DNA of 64,000 bases, from NCBI RefSeq assembly GCF_017916325.1, contig NC_090168.1, positions 898,143 to 962,142 on the forward strand, read 5' to 3'. Positions 1 to 11,322 of this stretch are shown here, piece by piece. This DNA is from Leishmania martiniquensis (lineage: Eukaryota; Euglenozoa; Kinetoplastea; Trypanosomatida; Trypanosomatidae). The translations under genes were made by a program, and so were the position numbers. The notes beneath the pieces were generated by a model. The model was not told the origin of the DNA. It saw only the letters and a program-made list of their open reading frames with translations, and made no database searches. Each line of letters begins with the position of its first letter. The first letter of the stretch is position 1.

Positions 1-1510
1 CGCGCGCGCTCTCTCTCTACTGCAGTGCTCACCTTCACATCTTCCTCTCAGCGCTGCTGGCAGGTCAACCCTGCTTTTCCTGTCTCTTCCTCTTCCCGTC
101 CCTGTGTCTCACTTCGCTCTTGCCTAACAGTCACCATACATCCGTTACTCAAAGTACCCCCTTCTTTTCTCCTTGACAATCCGAGTCTGTGCGTGTGTGT
201 GTGATAGTCTGCCATGTGCGGGATGCACCTGTGTCTGTGTGTACTTTTGTTGCGTCAAGCACCTCTTTTTTTCTTTGCTTCCATCTTCGTCTTTATCTCG
301 GATGATCTCTGTGCAAGTGTACCCGCCCTCACTTATCGCGTGCTCATGGGTGCGCACAACGACACGCACTATGTCTGCACCACCAATTCACGTACATCTC
401 TTTCGCCTTCGGCTCAGCACTGCGGCGCGGGCTTGTGAATCTTGCGCCCGTACATGTGCATCTTCGAGCGGTACGCCTGTTTTTCCCCCTCTCTTTCACC
501 CTGTCTGTTTCTTAAGGTTTCTTGCATCGCTCGCGTGCGTTTTTCTCTCGCCCTCTTTGCCTCTCCGATTCGCTGATCGGCTGCCAGGGTGAGTGGCTAC
601 TGCAAGGGAGTCGACTGAAAACGCCCTTTCCTCAGCCTTGCTGCCCAAGGGGTGGCGTGTGTCCGTCAGGGGGGGGCCGGGGGAGTCCTGGCAGCGCTGG
701 ACCAACGCAGGGTTCAGAGAACCAGGCGGTGGGCCAGCGTTGGGTCTCTAAAATCAATGTGCCAAGGCACTTCGTCCGCTTCAACCCGAAGGATAGGAGC
801 ATGACAGGCAGGAGAACGGTGGGCTGGTGTTGAGAGCAGCAAGTGAAGCGGGGGCTTCTGGGGGAGAGAAGAAGCGCGTTCACAGGCTGCGTGCTGCAGT
901 CGCTCCTGCTGCCTCTTCAGGTGTGTGTGTGTGTATCCGCTCTTCTCTCGCTCACCCGTCCTTTCGGACCTCGTCTGCCACCCCTTTCGCGGCGAGCGTC
1001 ACCTTTTCAGCTGAGCATGAAGCCATTCATGCGTAATGCCTTCTTCCTGCACTCCATGCCCCTCTTCCCCTTCCTCTGATATCATTGCGGTCTTGCTGTT
1101 TCACGTTCGTCTTTGTCTCGGTCGTCATCGCCTTGCCTATGCCGCTGATGCGCATCCCTGATGAACGCGCTCTTCCTCCCACTTCTCCACGCGCTTGCGC
1201 ACGGAGAAGAGGTCGACTGCACATGGGCGCACGCGAAAGCGAGCAAAAGAAGGCAATCACACGAGCGGCACTTTTTTTTCGTGTACTGTGATAGTGAAGC
1301 GTAGCGGAACCTCTCACAACTGCGCTCCAGACAACATCACTGTTGCCCCCCTACCCTCCGGCACCTCCTCTCTCCCTTCATACAAACACAAAAAGAGCAG
1401 CGACATAGGAAAGTGCCGGCCGATACGTAGGCAGACACAAACATACGCGTCTGCCTTCTTCCCCGCCTTTTCCTGCCCTTGATCCGGTGCGCCGGACGCT
1501 CCTCTGCTGC
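1..1510. other. intergenic/UTR tract, no gene seen
   Basis: No convincing reading frame. The tract is pyrimidine-rich and low in complexity at 1-550 and becomes more GC-rich and unique at about 590-900, which would suit the 3' UTR of an upstream gene outside the window. Short overlapping frames on both strands lack protein-like composition. Confidence 0.6.
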
Positions 1511-1546
1511 TTTCCCTTTCCCTTGTCGCTTTCCGGCCTATCGCAG
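1511..1546 (+). promoter_or_regulatory. probable trans-splice acceptor for the GRWD1-like gene
   Basis: A pyrimidine tract ends in AG at 1545-1546. The first ATG downstream is at 1589, the start used for the following gene. Spliced-leader addition here is inferred from the general kinetoplastid rule of tract plus first AG. Confidence 0.5.
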
Positions 1547-1588
1547 CGCCTCGCGCTCGTGACTTGTCGAAGACAGCGCACAAACGCC

Positions 1589-3337
1589 ATGAAGCGCGGA
1601 GGGAAGCGCTCGTCCCGTGACGGGGAGGCCGTCCCTGGAGCACGCGCTCGCACGAAGGACGTGGCGGAGATGCAGAAAGAAGAGGAGCGCCGCCAGCGTG
1701 AGCTCGATGAGGCGAAGCGGCAGGCGGAGCTCGAGGACGACGAGAGTTGGGAGGACGACGAGAGCGGCGCTGAGGCAATCGAGAGCGGCGATGACGAGGA
1801 GGAAATCATCGATGCAAGCGATGAGGGCGATGACGAGTACGCTGAGTTCCAGAAAGAGTCGTTGGCGCACATTTCGAATGGCATCAAGTCTATCTCCTTC
1901 AAGGAGCTCGACCAGGTAGGCGCCGACGACGATGAGGCCAGCGGTGCCGCGGCCGTGTTGGTCTGGCGTGGCGACATCGAAGGTGCCGCCGCCGATGAGG
2001 CGGAGGGCGGTGAGCCGATGAAGCTCGAGTTTTCCAACAGGGCATACGACGCCTTCTTTCAGCTGCGCACGGAGTATCCGTGCCTCTCGTTTGAGATTGT
2101 GAAGGACAACAAGGACAACTACACCCAGTACCCACTCTCGATGGTGCTGGTATGCGGCACGCAAGCGGATGAGCAGGCGCGCAACGAGCTCTTGGTGCTC
2201 TATGTGACGAACATGTGCCGCACCAAGTACGATGTAGCCAGCGATAACGACAGCGAGGAAGACTACATCGGTGATGAGGACGATAGCGAGGAGGACGAGA
2301 ATGACGAGGCCGGCGAGGACGTGAATGATGGCGAGCCTGTGGTGCACCACCGCTCCATCAAGCACTACGGCACCGCCAATCGCGTGCGCTGCTGCCCACA
2401 GAACAACCCAGCGAGTGGAAGCCAGCTCGTGGCCGTGTGGTCCGACGCTGGCCATGTCCAGGTATTCGATATAGAGTCGGAGGTGCGTGCCCTGACTGAC
2501 TTCTCGAACTGGTCGAAGGAGCAGGCGCAGGTGTGGAAGCAGCAATCGACTGGCGGGCAGAGTAAAAAAGCTCAGCCATTGAAGTTCTGCACTCCGTCGA
2601 CATCGCACAAGACGGAGGGCTACGGACTCGACTGGAGCCCGGTGCAGGCGAACGTCTTCGCGTCGGGTGACTGTGCTGGCTCTCTGTTCGTGTGGCAACC
2701 CACGGACGACGGCCGGTGGAAGAGTGCATCGAGTAGCACTGCACTTGGCGCCATGTCGATTGAAGAGATTCAGTGGAGTCCGACGCAGGCGGATGTGCTC
2801 ATCACCGCCCGCTCCGGTGGCGTAGTGGAAGTTTGGGACACGCGTGACATGCGAGACTGCAAAATTTCGTTTCAGGCAGACCCCTCCGACATCAACGTGG
2901 CTGACTGGAACCGTGCGCGGCAGGCGTCGCACCTGCTCGTGACGGGCGCTGATAGCGGCGCTGTTGCTGTATGGGATCTGCGGCGCATTGCAGCGTCGGA
3001 GCCGATCCAGCGTATTGCCTTTCACAAGAAGGCCATCACGTCCGTCGAGTTCGCCCCGCACAACGAGAGTGTTTTGTCCATTCTCAGCGACGATGGCCGC
3101 TGCACTCTGTGGGATCTGTCGCTCGAGCGCGACGTGGATGAGGAGCAGCAGGCGGTGGGCGAGCTGTTCAGCGGGAGGCTGAGGGAGTACCCCGATCAGC
3201 TGATGTTTCAGCATCAGGGACTCATGCACCCGAAGGAGGCGCACTGGCACATGCAGATTCCTGGCATGGTGGTAACGACAGATTACGAAGGCCTCAACCT
3301 CTTCCGCCCCATGAACTGGAAGTCCTTGATGCGCTGA
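1589..3337 (+). CDS. GRWD1: glutamate-rich WD40 ribosome-biogenesis protein (GRWD1/Rrb1-like)
   Basis: 582 residues. Rrb1/GRWD1 is the dedicated chaperone of ribosomal protein uL3 and acts in early 60S assembly in the nucleolus; that role is carried over from the family. The N-terminus is charged with an acidic stretch at about 48-88, followed by a histone-binding-like N-terminal segment (about 150-200, with YPCLSFEIV). A second acidic insert lies at about 217-249. WD repeats cover about 340-530 and include IQWSPTQADVL, VWDTR, VWDLR and LWDLS. The C-terminal block (FQHQGLMHPKEAHWH, then LNLFRPMN) matches the family's closing signature closely. The start is the first ATG after the acceptor at 1546; the frame is open further upstream but lacks an ATG. 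A histone-binding RBAP48-type WD protein is the alternative, but the C-terminal signature favours GRWD1. Confidence 0.9.
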   Translation: MKRGGKRSSRDGEAVPGARARTKDVAEMQKEEERRQRELDEAKRQAELEDDESWEDDESGAEAIESGDDEEEIIDASDEGDDEYAEFQKESLAHISNGIKSISFKELDQVGADDDEASGAAAVLVWRGDIEGAAADEAEGGEPMKLEFSNRAYDAFFQLRTEYPCLSFEIVKDNKDNYTQYPLSMVLVCGTQADEQARNELLVLYVTNMCRTKYDVASDNDSEEDYIGDEDDSEEDENDEAGEDVNDGEPVVHHRSIKHYGTANRVRCCPQNNPASGSQLVAVWSDAGHVQVFDIESEVRALTDFSNWSKEQAQVWKQQSTGGQSKKAQPLKFCTPSTSHKTEGYGLDWSPVQANVFASGDCAGSLFVWQPTDDGRWKSASSSTALGAMSIEEIQWSPTQADVLITARSGGVVEVWDTRDMRDCKISFQADPSDINVADWNRARQASHLLVTGADSGAVAVWDLRRIAASEPIQRIAFHKKAITSVEFAPHNESVLSILSDDGRCTLWDLSLERDVDEEQQAVGELFSGRLREYPDQLMFQHQGLMHPKEAHWHMQIPGMVVTTDYEGLNLFRPMNWKSLMR

Positions 3338-4588
3338 GGAGAGGGGGAGGGGCGTGGATGGACGGTATCGAGGGCGAGAAAAGATGCGCTCCCGATTAGT
3401 GGTAACATGACCCGAAAGCCGGGTCGCAGTAGGGATGCGTGTGCGTGTTTGATATGTGTGACTGCACAGTGAATGCCATTCATCTCCGACCTCTTTTTTT
3501 TCTTCCGTTTTGTTTTGGCCTTTCCTTTCGCACGCCTGTGATATTGCCTCCCTCTCTTCCACGCTCTCTGCCCTCTTGTGGTCGCCTCCGCCCTGCCAAT
3601 CCGCTCACAGGAGAAGAGGAGCAGACGAGGCGTAAAACAAACGACGTCACCTCCCCTTTTTCCTCCACCTCCGCTGTGTGCTTTCTTCCTCTCTCGCTCT
3701 CTTCGCCCGTCGTATGCGGGGTGGTGCTAGTCAGCACGGCTTGCTTTGTCTTCAAGCTGCTACGCGCAACCACTGCGCCCATCCTTCGCGCCGAGGCATG
3801 TGGGCAGGAGGCTCTCCAACCGTGAAGGAAACGGACTTGGCGGCCGCAGTGGAGGTCAAGGGGTGACGGGGGCGGCGACGATCACCACTTGTCGCAGCTG
3901 ACGTGTGACTGTGGTGTAACGGACAAAGCCGAATAATGCGTGGCGTGGCCGACGCGTATTAACAGAGCGCAACGACGTAACACACACACAATACGGATGG
4001 CGGTCGCTTTCGACGATGGGCGGCGATGATGCGCGCATCGGCGCGCAGACTCAGGGCCACAGCTACCTCGCACAATCTCCGCCGCCATTCCAAGAGAACA
4101 GCGAGAGTTGCAGTTTGCGCTATTATAGTGCACCAGTGATTCCGTCCATGTGTTGGTGTTGGCACACTTTACCGAAAGGTGCTCCTGCCCCCCTCCCCCC
4201 TTTCCCCTCCTCTTCTCCATCTCCTTGCACGGCGACTTCTCTGCTTTCTTTGCCGATGAACGCTGTCAGTAAAGGTGAGGTGTGCACTCCTCTAGCTCGC
4301 TTCCCAACGCGCGCGCCCTCTTTTTTTCGTTCCTTCACTTGCCCTCTCTCCGACTCCTTCCCTTTTTCTCTCTCTCTGTGCACTACCCGTGCCTGTACGA
4401 TTTCTTCCCTCTGGCACTTACTCAAAGGTCACCGTAGGCGGTAGCAGAGGCACAAGGTGAGGCAGGGAGCTAAGCGCCAAGCCGCGATCCTCACCTGCTT
4501 CCAATTGTTTGACGCACTCCCTTCCCCGAAGTGCCCTTCACACACCCGCACGTGTCTATACGATCTCGGCCCACACATCGGCCGAACG
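3338..4588. other. intergenic/UTR tract, no gene seen
   Basis: About 1.25 kb with pyrimidine-rich blocks at 3490-3700 and 4180-4420. The latter probably supplies the splice acceptor (AG near 4427) for the gene at 4589. No reading frame has protein-like composition. Confidence 0.6.
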
Positions 4589-5158
4589 ATGAACCCTCTG
4601 GTACCGCTAACGGTCTTGGTCGTGAGCTGGAGTCTGGACAGCACCGACCCCGATGTCCAAGCACGTATTCTCCTCCTCTTCATGGCCGTGCATGTAGCGA
4701 TTGCCTTCACGGCGGTGTATATCTTCTTCGAAATTTGGCGCTCCGCCGACAACACCCTCATCCGAGTGAAGGACCCCTACACCGGCGTGGAGAACATTCA
4801 GAGGCACTGGGAGTACGACCTGAGAAAGCTGCGTGAGCTGATGGTGACGAAGATTGGTTTGCCTGCCGCCTTCAGCGCCCTCTTGGCCTCTCGCTACGGC
4901 ATTGCCTTCCCTCTGCTACTACAGAGCCTTAACAATCCAAGGGCAGTTTACCAGTCAGAGCTGTTCCGCGTGTACCTAAAGGGGGAGAGGGCAGAGGGCG
5001 AGCTGCAACGACCGTGGAGGGAGGCAAACATGGTACCTGAGTGGGCGAGGGTGCTCTGGAGACAGGGAGAAACGGACTCGGATAAACTGGTAGCTGGCAG
5101 CGGGCTTGGACAGCAGAGCCCCACCGGCGTGAGTAAGGCTTCACGCAAGCGCAAGTAG
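4589..5158 (+). CDS. PHO88: PHO88/SND3-like ER membrane protein
   Basis: 189 residues. The family (yeast Pho88, also called Snd3) is an ER membrane component of the SRP-independent targeting route and was first linked to phosphate uptake. The sequence begins MNPLVPL, with a short hydrophobic segment at 4-14 and a clear membrane span at about 26-50. A conserved-looking YDL motif follows, then a second hydrophobic stretch around 95-112 and an L-x-RPW element resembling the family's L-x-RPF. The tail is basic (KASRKRK). Length agrees with the roughly 190 residues of yeast Pho88. The start is the first ATG after the pyrimidine tract at about 4350-4427. The match rests on N-terminus, order of hydrophobic segments and scattered motifs, so a profile search should confirm it. 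Confidence 0.75.
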   Translation: MNPLVPLTVLVVSWSLDSTDPDVQARILLLFMAVHVAIAFTAVYIFFEIWRSADNTLIRVKDPYTGVENIQRHWEYDLRKLRELMVTKIGLPAAFSALLASRYGIAFPLLLQSLNNPRAVYQSELFRVYLKGERAEGELQRPWREANMVPEWARVLWRQGETDSDKLVAGSGLGQQSPTGVSKASRKRK

Positions 5159-7278
5159 GGCAGTCGCGTGACTGCCGTCGCACCTCCGACAGGGGTGGAG
5201 GGACCTCTGTGGCTTTACGCCAGGTGCCCTCAGACGAAGCGCACTACCCCCCCTCTCTCCCCCTCCTCTCCCTCTCTCTCTCCAGGTGGCACCGTATCCG
5301 TTGCGGTGCGAGACAGCGGCAGGGAGGAGATATAAGCTGACCAAGCTGAGGCTGAGCCACACACACGCACACGCACACACGTGCATAACTGTGAGAACCT
5401 TAGCGCAAATGGCCGGCCGATTCGATTGGCGGCATCTTCATAGAGAGAGATGCACCAGCCGATGTCGCGCGCTTGAGGAGCAGAGAGCCCTGCAGCGCAG
5501 TAGCGCAGAGGAAATGCAAGCCCGTGACGGCTCTGTGCGTATGAGCTCTACCAAAGCTCGTGTAGGCTCAGTTGCGGGACCGTCAGCGCTTGCGAGACGC
5601 GAAAAGATGTCTGCAGGAGGTGGTCGGGGTCTCCGCAACACGTGCTTGTATCTGTCTCCCCTCCACCCTACATCGGTTGTAGTGCGCGCTTCTCCGATCT
5701 TTCCCTACATCCTTCCCTTCTTTCGGCTCTCCCATTGCCTCTGCTCTCTGACTCGCCCTCCTCGAAAAGAAAAAAAGACGTGCCTATACGCATCACTGCG
5801 CGCACATCACCGCCACCAACTTATCCTCGGGTATGCGCCTCGTCTGCCTTTGACACGCACACCCGCACATGCTATTTTCGAGAAGCACTTGTGACTTTTG
5901 CCGGTATTTTGACGCTCATCATGACGTCATCCGGTGCCCCTGTGCCGAGTGTTGGCGCTGGCGTTGCAGTGCGGACTCCGCCAGCGCCGCTGGAAGGAGC
6001 GCACCTTCCAAGTCGGGGGTGGTGGCTTCCCAGCCGATCCAGCTTGTGAACTCAGACCCTGCTGACAGTGCTGTAGCGTTAGGAGCGGCTCGAGTGGCGG
6101 AGGCGGCAGGGGTGGCTCACGTTCGATCGTGTCCTCACAGCGCTGCTCCCTATCACCAATGTCGCGACTGCGTTCTGCCAGCATATTTTGTGCCCCAGAA
6201 GGCTCATTGGGACGGCCACACAGTCGTGTGTGACCCGAATTCTCGTCAGAACGCAGGGTGTGGCTGCGCTGCAACATGCCGATGCCGCCGGGCAACTCGT
6301 CGCATCAAGGCGCGAAAGCTACCCACTCCTCGGTACGCTGCGCATGAAGTCCCCATCATGGGGCCGCTGGCATCTCTGTACATCAAGTCGTAAGTTTGTC
6401 GCACACGGCACATCCCCTCGCAGCCGCTCATCCCTATCCGCATATCCTCTTGAAACACGAATATGAGGGCATCGATGCCCCGCTTCATGAGCCTCCTCGA
6501 TGTGTTTGCGGCTTCCCCTAGCTGCGTACTGCCCACCCGACCCACCCCACCGTCCCAGCTGCATCTCAAGTATGTTGCTCTTCTTTAGACTTGAATGGCA
6601 CCACATACCTGGCCTGGCCACGCCTCGTCTCAGCCCCCCCTCGCCTCCTCTCTCGCGTGCATGCATGCGTGCATCTTCTATACCCGCGAGCTCTTCTGCG
6701 CCATTGAGAGAGGGTGAGTCCGCTGCACTGCTTGAGCGCACGTATACCCCAGTGGCGGGCGTAGACACCATTTCTGCTTCACATTTCTCTGCTCCGGCAT
6801 CGCACGTCGCTCCGACTCTTTCTCTGCCCCCCGCTCCTCCCCTTTGCGTCTTTGGATCCCAACATCGCGACGTGTGCACGTGGGGCCCGTCACACAACAC
6901 ACACGCCCTCCCAATAGATGCAGAGGTGCACACACGGGTCTTTTTTCTGTTTCGCTCTCCTTCGTCTGCTCACGCTGGCGTTGTGTTCGTGCTCTTCCCT
7001 CTTTATCGGCGCAGCTCTGCCGCTTTTCTCTTTTGCTCTCCTGCCGCTGCCGCCAACACCATCGCCAGCGCTTAGGAAACACAAAAGTCGGAGAAGAACT
7101 CTAGCGAGAAATATACCCCTCCCCAACTTGAGCTGAAGGATAGTCGAGCCATTCGAAGCAGCCCGAAAAAAGAGGCACGCTGACAGTTGACAGAGCGTAC
7201 GCATACCCAAAACAGGAGACCGACAGACGCGCGCACATTGCTCAGCTTCTCTCTCCTGGCCTCTGATAGGTTGCGACA
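5159..7278. other. intergenic/UTR tract with one doubtful small ORF
   Basis: About 2.1 kb. It holds (CA)-rich and pyrimidine-rich low complexity and the doubtful reading frame 5869-6393 listed separately. Pyrimidine blocks at 5700-5760 and 6600-7060 could serve as splice signals. Confidence 0.5.
5869..6393 (+). CDS. doubtful small Cys-rich protein
   Basis: 174 codons from ATG to TAA. I do not recognise it. The N-terminus is rich in Cys and aromatic residues (CDFCRYF, then CPCAECWRWRC). A second Cys/His cluster lies around residues 88-115 (CPHSAAPYHQCRDC), and the end is KLPTPRY to PLASLYIKS. A pyrimidine tract with AG lies near 5770, but a short out-of-frame ATG at 5832 precedes the start. 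Third-position GC is not clearly raised over background, unlike the certain genes here, so chance is a serious alternative. Confidence 0.22.
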   Translation: MLFSRSTCDFCRYFDAHHDVIRCPCAECWRWRCSADSASAAGRSAPSKSGVVASQPIQLVNSDPADSAVALGAARVAEAAGVAHVRSCPHSAAPYHQCRDCVLPAYFVPQKAHWDGHTVVCDPNSRQNAGCGCAATCRCRRATRRIKARKLPTPRYAAHEVPIMGPLASLYIKS

Positions 7279-7298
7279 CTTCTTCTGTCTCGCATTAG
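7279..7298 (+). promoter_or_regulatory. probable trans-splice acceptor for PRPP synthetase
   Basis: Pyrimidine tract ending in AG at 7297-7298, only 11 bases before the ATG at 7310. Inferred from position and composition; an AG upstream could also be used. Confidence 0.45.
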
Positions 7299-7309
7299 CG
7301 TCTGCGTGG

Positions 7310-8380
7310 ATGTCTGAGAACGCGCCCCAGCACCACAAGGGCCATCAAGTTGCCGCCGGGGAGACCTTCTTCTACCGTCAGCATGTGCGCCCAGGGGTAG
7401 AGACGACTTTTCGAATTCGGCTCATTTCTGGCACCGCCAACCCGGACCTTACCGACAACGTGGCGAAGTGCCTGAACGTGGACAAGTGCCGCACAGAGAT
7501 CAAACGTTTCGCTAACGGGGAGCTGAATATTAAAGTGGTGGACAACGTACGGGGTGATGACTGCTTCATTATTCAGCCGACGGCCGGTGGGTTCGACACG
7601 GACGTCAATACAGCCATGATGGAGCTGCTGCTGCTCGTGCACACCCTGAAGCTGTCTTCGGCCAAGCGGATTACGGCTATTGTGCCCTACTACGCGTATA
7701 GCCGCCAGGATCGCAAGAGTGAGCCCCGTGTGCCGATATCTGCCTCTGCGGTGGCGCAACTGCTGCAGTGCATGGGTGTGGACCGCGTTGTCACAATGGA
7801 TCTACACTGCGGCCAGATACAGGGCTTCTTCCGCAATATACCGGTCGACAACCTGCTCATGTTCCCCGAGTTCGCAACGTATCTCATGCGACAGCCGTGG
7901 TTCGACAAGAACGAAACGGTGGTGGTCTCACCTGATGCCGGTGGCGTCGAGCGTGCCAGCGTGTTGGCCGATCGCATTGGCGCTAGCCATATTGTCACCA
8001 TCCTGAAGCGCCGGAAGGAGGCGGGCAAGGTCGACTCCATGCAGACAGTCGGTAACGTTGAAGGCTACACCTGCGTCATCGTTGACGACATGGTCGACAC
8101 CGCCGGCACACTGTGCAAGGCCTGTGACTTGCTGAAGGAGATGGGCGCGACGCGTGTGATTGCGTGCGCCAGCCACGGTATTTTGACCGATCCAGCGTGT
8201 GACCGCATCAACGCTTGTGAGGCGTTGGAGGAGCTTGTGGTGTCTGACTCCATCGATCAGCGCCTGACGACAGCTAAGTGCGATAAACTAACTGTGCTGA
8301 CAACAGCGCCGTTGCTGGCACAGGCGGTGCACAGCCTTCACAAGGAAGCTTCGCTTTCCTCTCTTTTTGTGAAGGTGTAA
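7310..8380 (+). CDS. PRPS: ribose-phosphate pyrophosphokinase (PRPP synthetase)
   Basis: 356 residues. Catalyses ribose 5-phosphate + ATP to PRPP + AMP, feeding nucleotide salvage and pyrimidine synthesis; kinetoplastids depend on purine salvage. Seen in order: the FANGE element near residue 65, the VPYYAYSRQDRK segment (about 125-136), and the PRPP-synthetase signature around D164 (DLHCGQIQGFF, with Cys where Ser/Ala is usual). Then come the flexible-loop region with LKRRKEAGK (about 228-236) and the PRPP-binding loop DDMVDTAGT at 259-267. About 40 residues precede the usual start of the fold. The C-terminus (FVKV) is not a PTS1 glycosomal signal, and I see no obvious PTS2. The start is the only in-frame ATG before the fold and follows a good acceptor. 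Confidence 0.95.
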   Translation: MSENAPQHHKGHQVAAGETFFYRQHVRPGVETTFRIRLISGTANPDLTDNVAKCLNVDKCRTEIKRFANGELNIKVVDNVRGDDCFIIQPTAGGFDTDVNTAMMELLLLVHTLKLSSAKRITAIVPYYAYSRQDRKSEPRVPISASAVAQLLQCMGVDRVVTMDLHCGQIQGFFRNIPVDNLLMFPEFATYLMRQPWFDKNETVVVSPDAGGVERASVLADRIGASHIVTILKRRKEAGKVDSMQTVGNVEGYTCVIVDDMVDTAGTLCKACDLLKEMGATRVIACASHGILTDPACDRINACEALEELVVSDSIDQRLTTAKCDKLTVLTTAPLLAQAVHSLHKEASLSSLFVKV

Positions 8381-8587
8381 CCACACATTCCGCGGCACCG
8401 AAGGAAAAAAAAAGAGAGGCGTGCTCAGGTGCGCCTCACCGCTGCTTTCGAGAGCATACCTGCCGAGGCGGCGAAGGCACCGGCAGACAAAGCAGCCACG
8501 AGGGGATAGAGGCGGAATATCTTCCGCAGTGGCCTCTTTTTGTTCCGCGTTGTTTGCCATCTCGCTTCCCTTTCACCTTCGATTCTT

Positions 8588-8605
8588 TATATATATATAT
8601 ATATA
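8588..8605. repeat. (TA)9 dinucleotide run
   Basis: Eighteen bases of alternating TA flanked by T and A runs, about 200 bases after the PRPS stop. Self-complementary, so it could cruciform or form a weak RNA hairpin. Confidence 0.9.
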
Positions 8606-10169
8606 AAGATTTCTATGTTCGCTTAATATCTGCGCGCGTGCGCCTCTCTCTGTAGGTGTTCGCACACAGCTGTGCATTGTTCGCTCTTGTATGAATGGTC
8701 GGAGGCGCTGATCTCTGCCCTGACATGGTGCTCGATGTGTTGTGGTGAGCCGTGTGCGAGGGAGGCGCCACACTCCTTTTCCGCAGATGTTCAAGAAGGG
8801 CCGAAGAGAGGCAAACCGCCACAGAGGTAACGGTACCCACGGATGTGCACCTGGGCGTACCGCGGATGCCCCGTTGACCAGCAAGGAGGCAGGAAATGCG
8901 GGGCTGGGCTTCTACCTGCATACACGTAGAAAAAGGATGCACCAACAAGCGCGCCTGCATATTTGCCGCTCCTTGGGCACCTGCGGCATTTTTCGCTTGG
9001 TTGAGGAGAGGCTCTACAGGAGCAACTCACCGAGCTCGTTCTGGTCCTACATGTATGGTGTGGTATGATTGTGCCGAATGGTAGAAGGGGCTTCTGTGCT
9101 GTCTGCCCGTGAGTTTAGGGTGTGCGTGGGCGCATGCCGGTCGTCTCTCGCACGACCTCTCGTTTGCTCGCGTTTTCTTCCCGTCTTGTCTTCCCTTTTT
9201 GTTTTTTCTTTGCATGTCGTCGGCACATCTGCAATGCTGAGAGTTCTAAGCAAGCAAAAAAAAACTGGAAGAATCGGAGACAGAAAAAAAGTGAAGAAAG
9301 GGATGCCGTCGGGCATCTCGAAAGGACAAGGGAAGGATCTTGCGCAGCTTCACGAGGGACAACAACTGCGTGGCAAAGTCTTTTGCGTGAGTGAGAAAAC
9401 CATGTCGGTGGGTGGGTGGGTAGGTAGAGGGAGAGCCGGAGCCCCAGTCCACGGCGCCTTCGTCGAATGAGCGTGAGTCATTCCTTGGGGGTGCCTCTGC
9501 GTGGTATGCTGTAGCTGTGTCGACTCGCATTTCAAGCTCTCTTCTCTCGCTTAATGTCTTCCACTCTTCGCTGCGCATTCGAACCTCTGCACTTTCCCCC
9601 CGTCTGCCGTCACCCACAAAGTTCCTCGCACACACTTGCGAAGGTGCACACAGCCCAAATCAAAGAGTGTTTTTCCCTCTCTAACCCCCCTTTTTTTGAT
9701 TTCGAGGATTGCTTCCCTTTGGCTGCCGCGTCACGTTTTTCTGCTTCCAAAAGTTCACGGAGAGCGTGCCCCCGTTGGAGTGTGTTGGGTTACACGCGCC
9801 ATCTGCATACGTGCCGGCGTCGCCACTGGTGTCGCTGCGGCACGCCAAGTGAGTGAGGCTGAGGCATCACACGCTTTTCGCGGCATGCGCCACTCGAGGA
9901 GTTTGTGGTTCGCTTGCGATCTTGCCATCACGGTCTCGTAATATCACTCTATTCGACGCGCACAGACGGACGTGATACCCTTTCATCTCAATTTCGCGAG
10001 CGCCTGACAAGGTTGAAGTGAAACTTTTTTTGTAATAATAATTTGTGCTGCTCGCCGGTGGAGTGAAGAGAGCGACGAGCTTGTGGACAGGGGGCGCATC
10101 CCGTTTCCTGTGCAACACCCGTCGTGCTTTGGAAATAGCTGCAGCCGCCGCTTCCTTTTTCTCTCTTCG

Positions 10170-10186
10170 TTGCTGCTGCTGCTGCT
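10170..10186. repeat. short (TGC)n trinucleotide run
   Basis: About five and a half TGC units in non-coding sequence. Possible length polymorphism; no function inferred. Confidence 0.8.
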
Positions 10187-11194
10187 ATTTTTGAACCTCA
10201 TCGCGTACTGGCGCTGCGCACACGCGGCGCCGACTTCGAAGAGAAAAGCCGTCCGAGAGGCAGACCTGCGCAGAGGTTCCGATAACACAGGGCGAAAGAG
10301 ATCAGGAAGACACGGACGTCAGCTTCACGTGGCTGAGGCCGAGAAGATTTCTGATCACTGAGACGCGCCGCACAAAGAAAGGTTTCCGTTTTTTGCGTTA
10401 CCTCTCTCTCCTCTCGTGTGTGCCGTTTGCTCAAGTGTCCTATTACGTCCTTTCGTTTCTGCTTCGGTTAGCGGTCTTGGAGCTGGGTGGGTGGGGCGGC
10501 AGCCGCGGCACTCACTCACGTACGCACGCATTCACAAAGCGGTGCGAGCGGGATCGGCGGCGCTGCCTTCACTTTCTCTTTGATTTCCTGTCCTCCTCTT
10601 CCGCTCCGCCCTCTTCCTATATCTCCCTACTTCCGCTCTCGTCGTGCGTGGCGTACTCTCCTCTTTTTTTTCCGGTAGCGGTGCCCCCCCTCTCTCTTCC
10701 CGACGGACATTTCTCTTTTACTTTTGCGCTTTCAACCGACTCGCCTTCGCCTGTACAAGGCAGCTGCACGTAAAGAGAGAGCGAGAAGAGGCCCCTCAAC
10801 CACTCCACCGCCTTGGGGGGGAGTCCCGCTCCAGCAGCTCTCCGTCATCTCGCTTTTTTTTTCTGTTTTCGCTCTGCTTCAACACCCGTGATCCTTTCGA
10901 GGATAGCAGCTGACCCACACCCTGGACGACTGCTGTGTACGTTCGTCGCGTGTGCATCATCTCACCTCCTTATCCTCCTGCTTGCTTACTGTACTTCAGC
11001 GTCTTCGCGGTTTTGCATTTTCGCATCACCATCCTGCGCCACTGCTAGCATACACGCAAGCCCACAGCGCAGAGGTTCCGCCCTCGAACTCAAAAAATAT
11101 ATTACCAGGCTGACCTCCACTAGCGCTGCAATCTTCACTGGTGGTGTGCCTGTCTGTCTGTCGCCCTCCCTCACTGTGTCGCTCAGCTTCGCCT

Positions 11195-11247
11195 TTTTCT
11201 TTTCCGTTTCCTTTTGCGTACTCTTTGCCGCTTTTTGTGTTGCTGAG
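11195..11247 (+). promoter_or_regulatory. probable trans-splice acceptor
   Basis: Strong T/C tract ending at AG 11246-11247. The first ATG downstream is 11323, the start of the next gene. Confidence 0.5.
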
Positions 11248-11322
11248 GCAAGTGACCGATAGCGATCCCGCCAGCGCGCTCTCGCATCGCCTCCTGCACT
11301 CAAGAGCTCTGCTGGAGCACCA

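Larger units (their letters stand above)
8381..11194. other. long intergenic/UTR tract, no gene seen
   Basis: About 2.8 kb. It contains a (TA)9 run (8588-8605), a moderately GC-rich unique block at about 8690-9060, poly-A runs near 9260-9300, a (TGC)5 run near 10170-10186 and several pyrimidine blocks. Frames on both strands look non-coding. It probably consists of the PRPS 3' UTR plus the 5' region of the next gene. Confidence 0.55.

Noticed and set aside
1538..3562. 674-codon open frame on the minus strand opposite the GRWD1-like gene
   Set aside because: It mirrors a gene with biased GC-rich codons, which suppresses stops on the opposite strand. The translation is low in protein-like features, and all other genes are on the plus strand.
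10083..10361. 92-codon frame with a signal-like hydrophobic stretch
   Set aside because: Starts with GTG, and the hydrophobic run comes from a CTG/TTC simple repeat.
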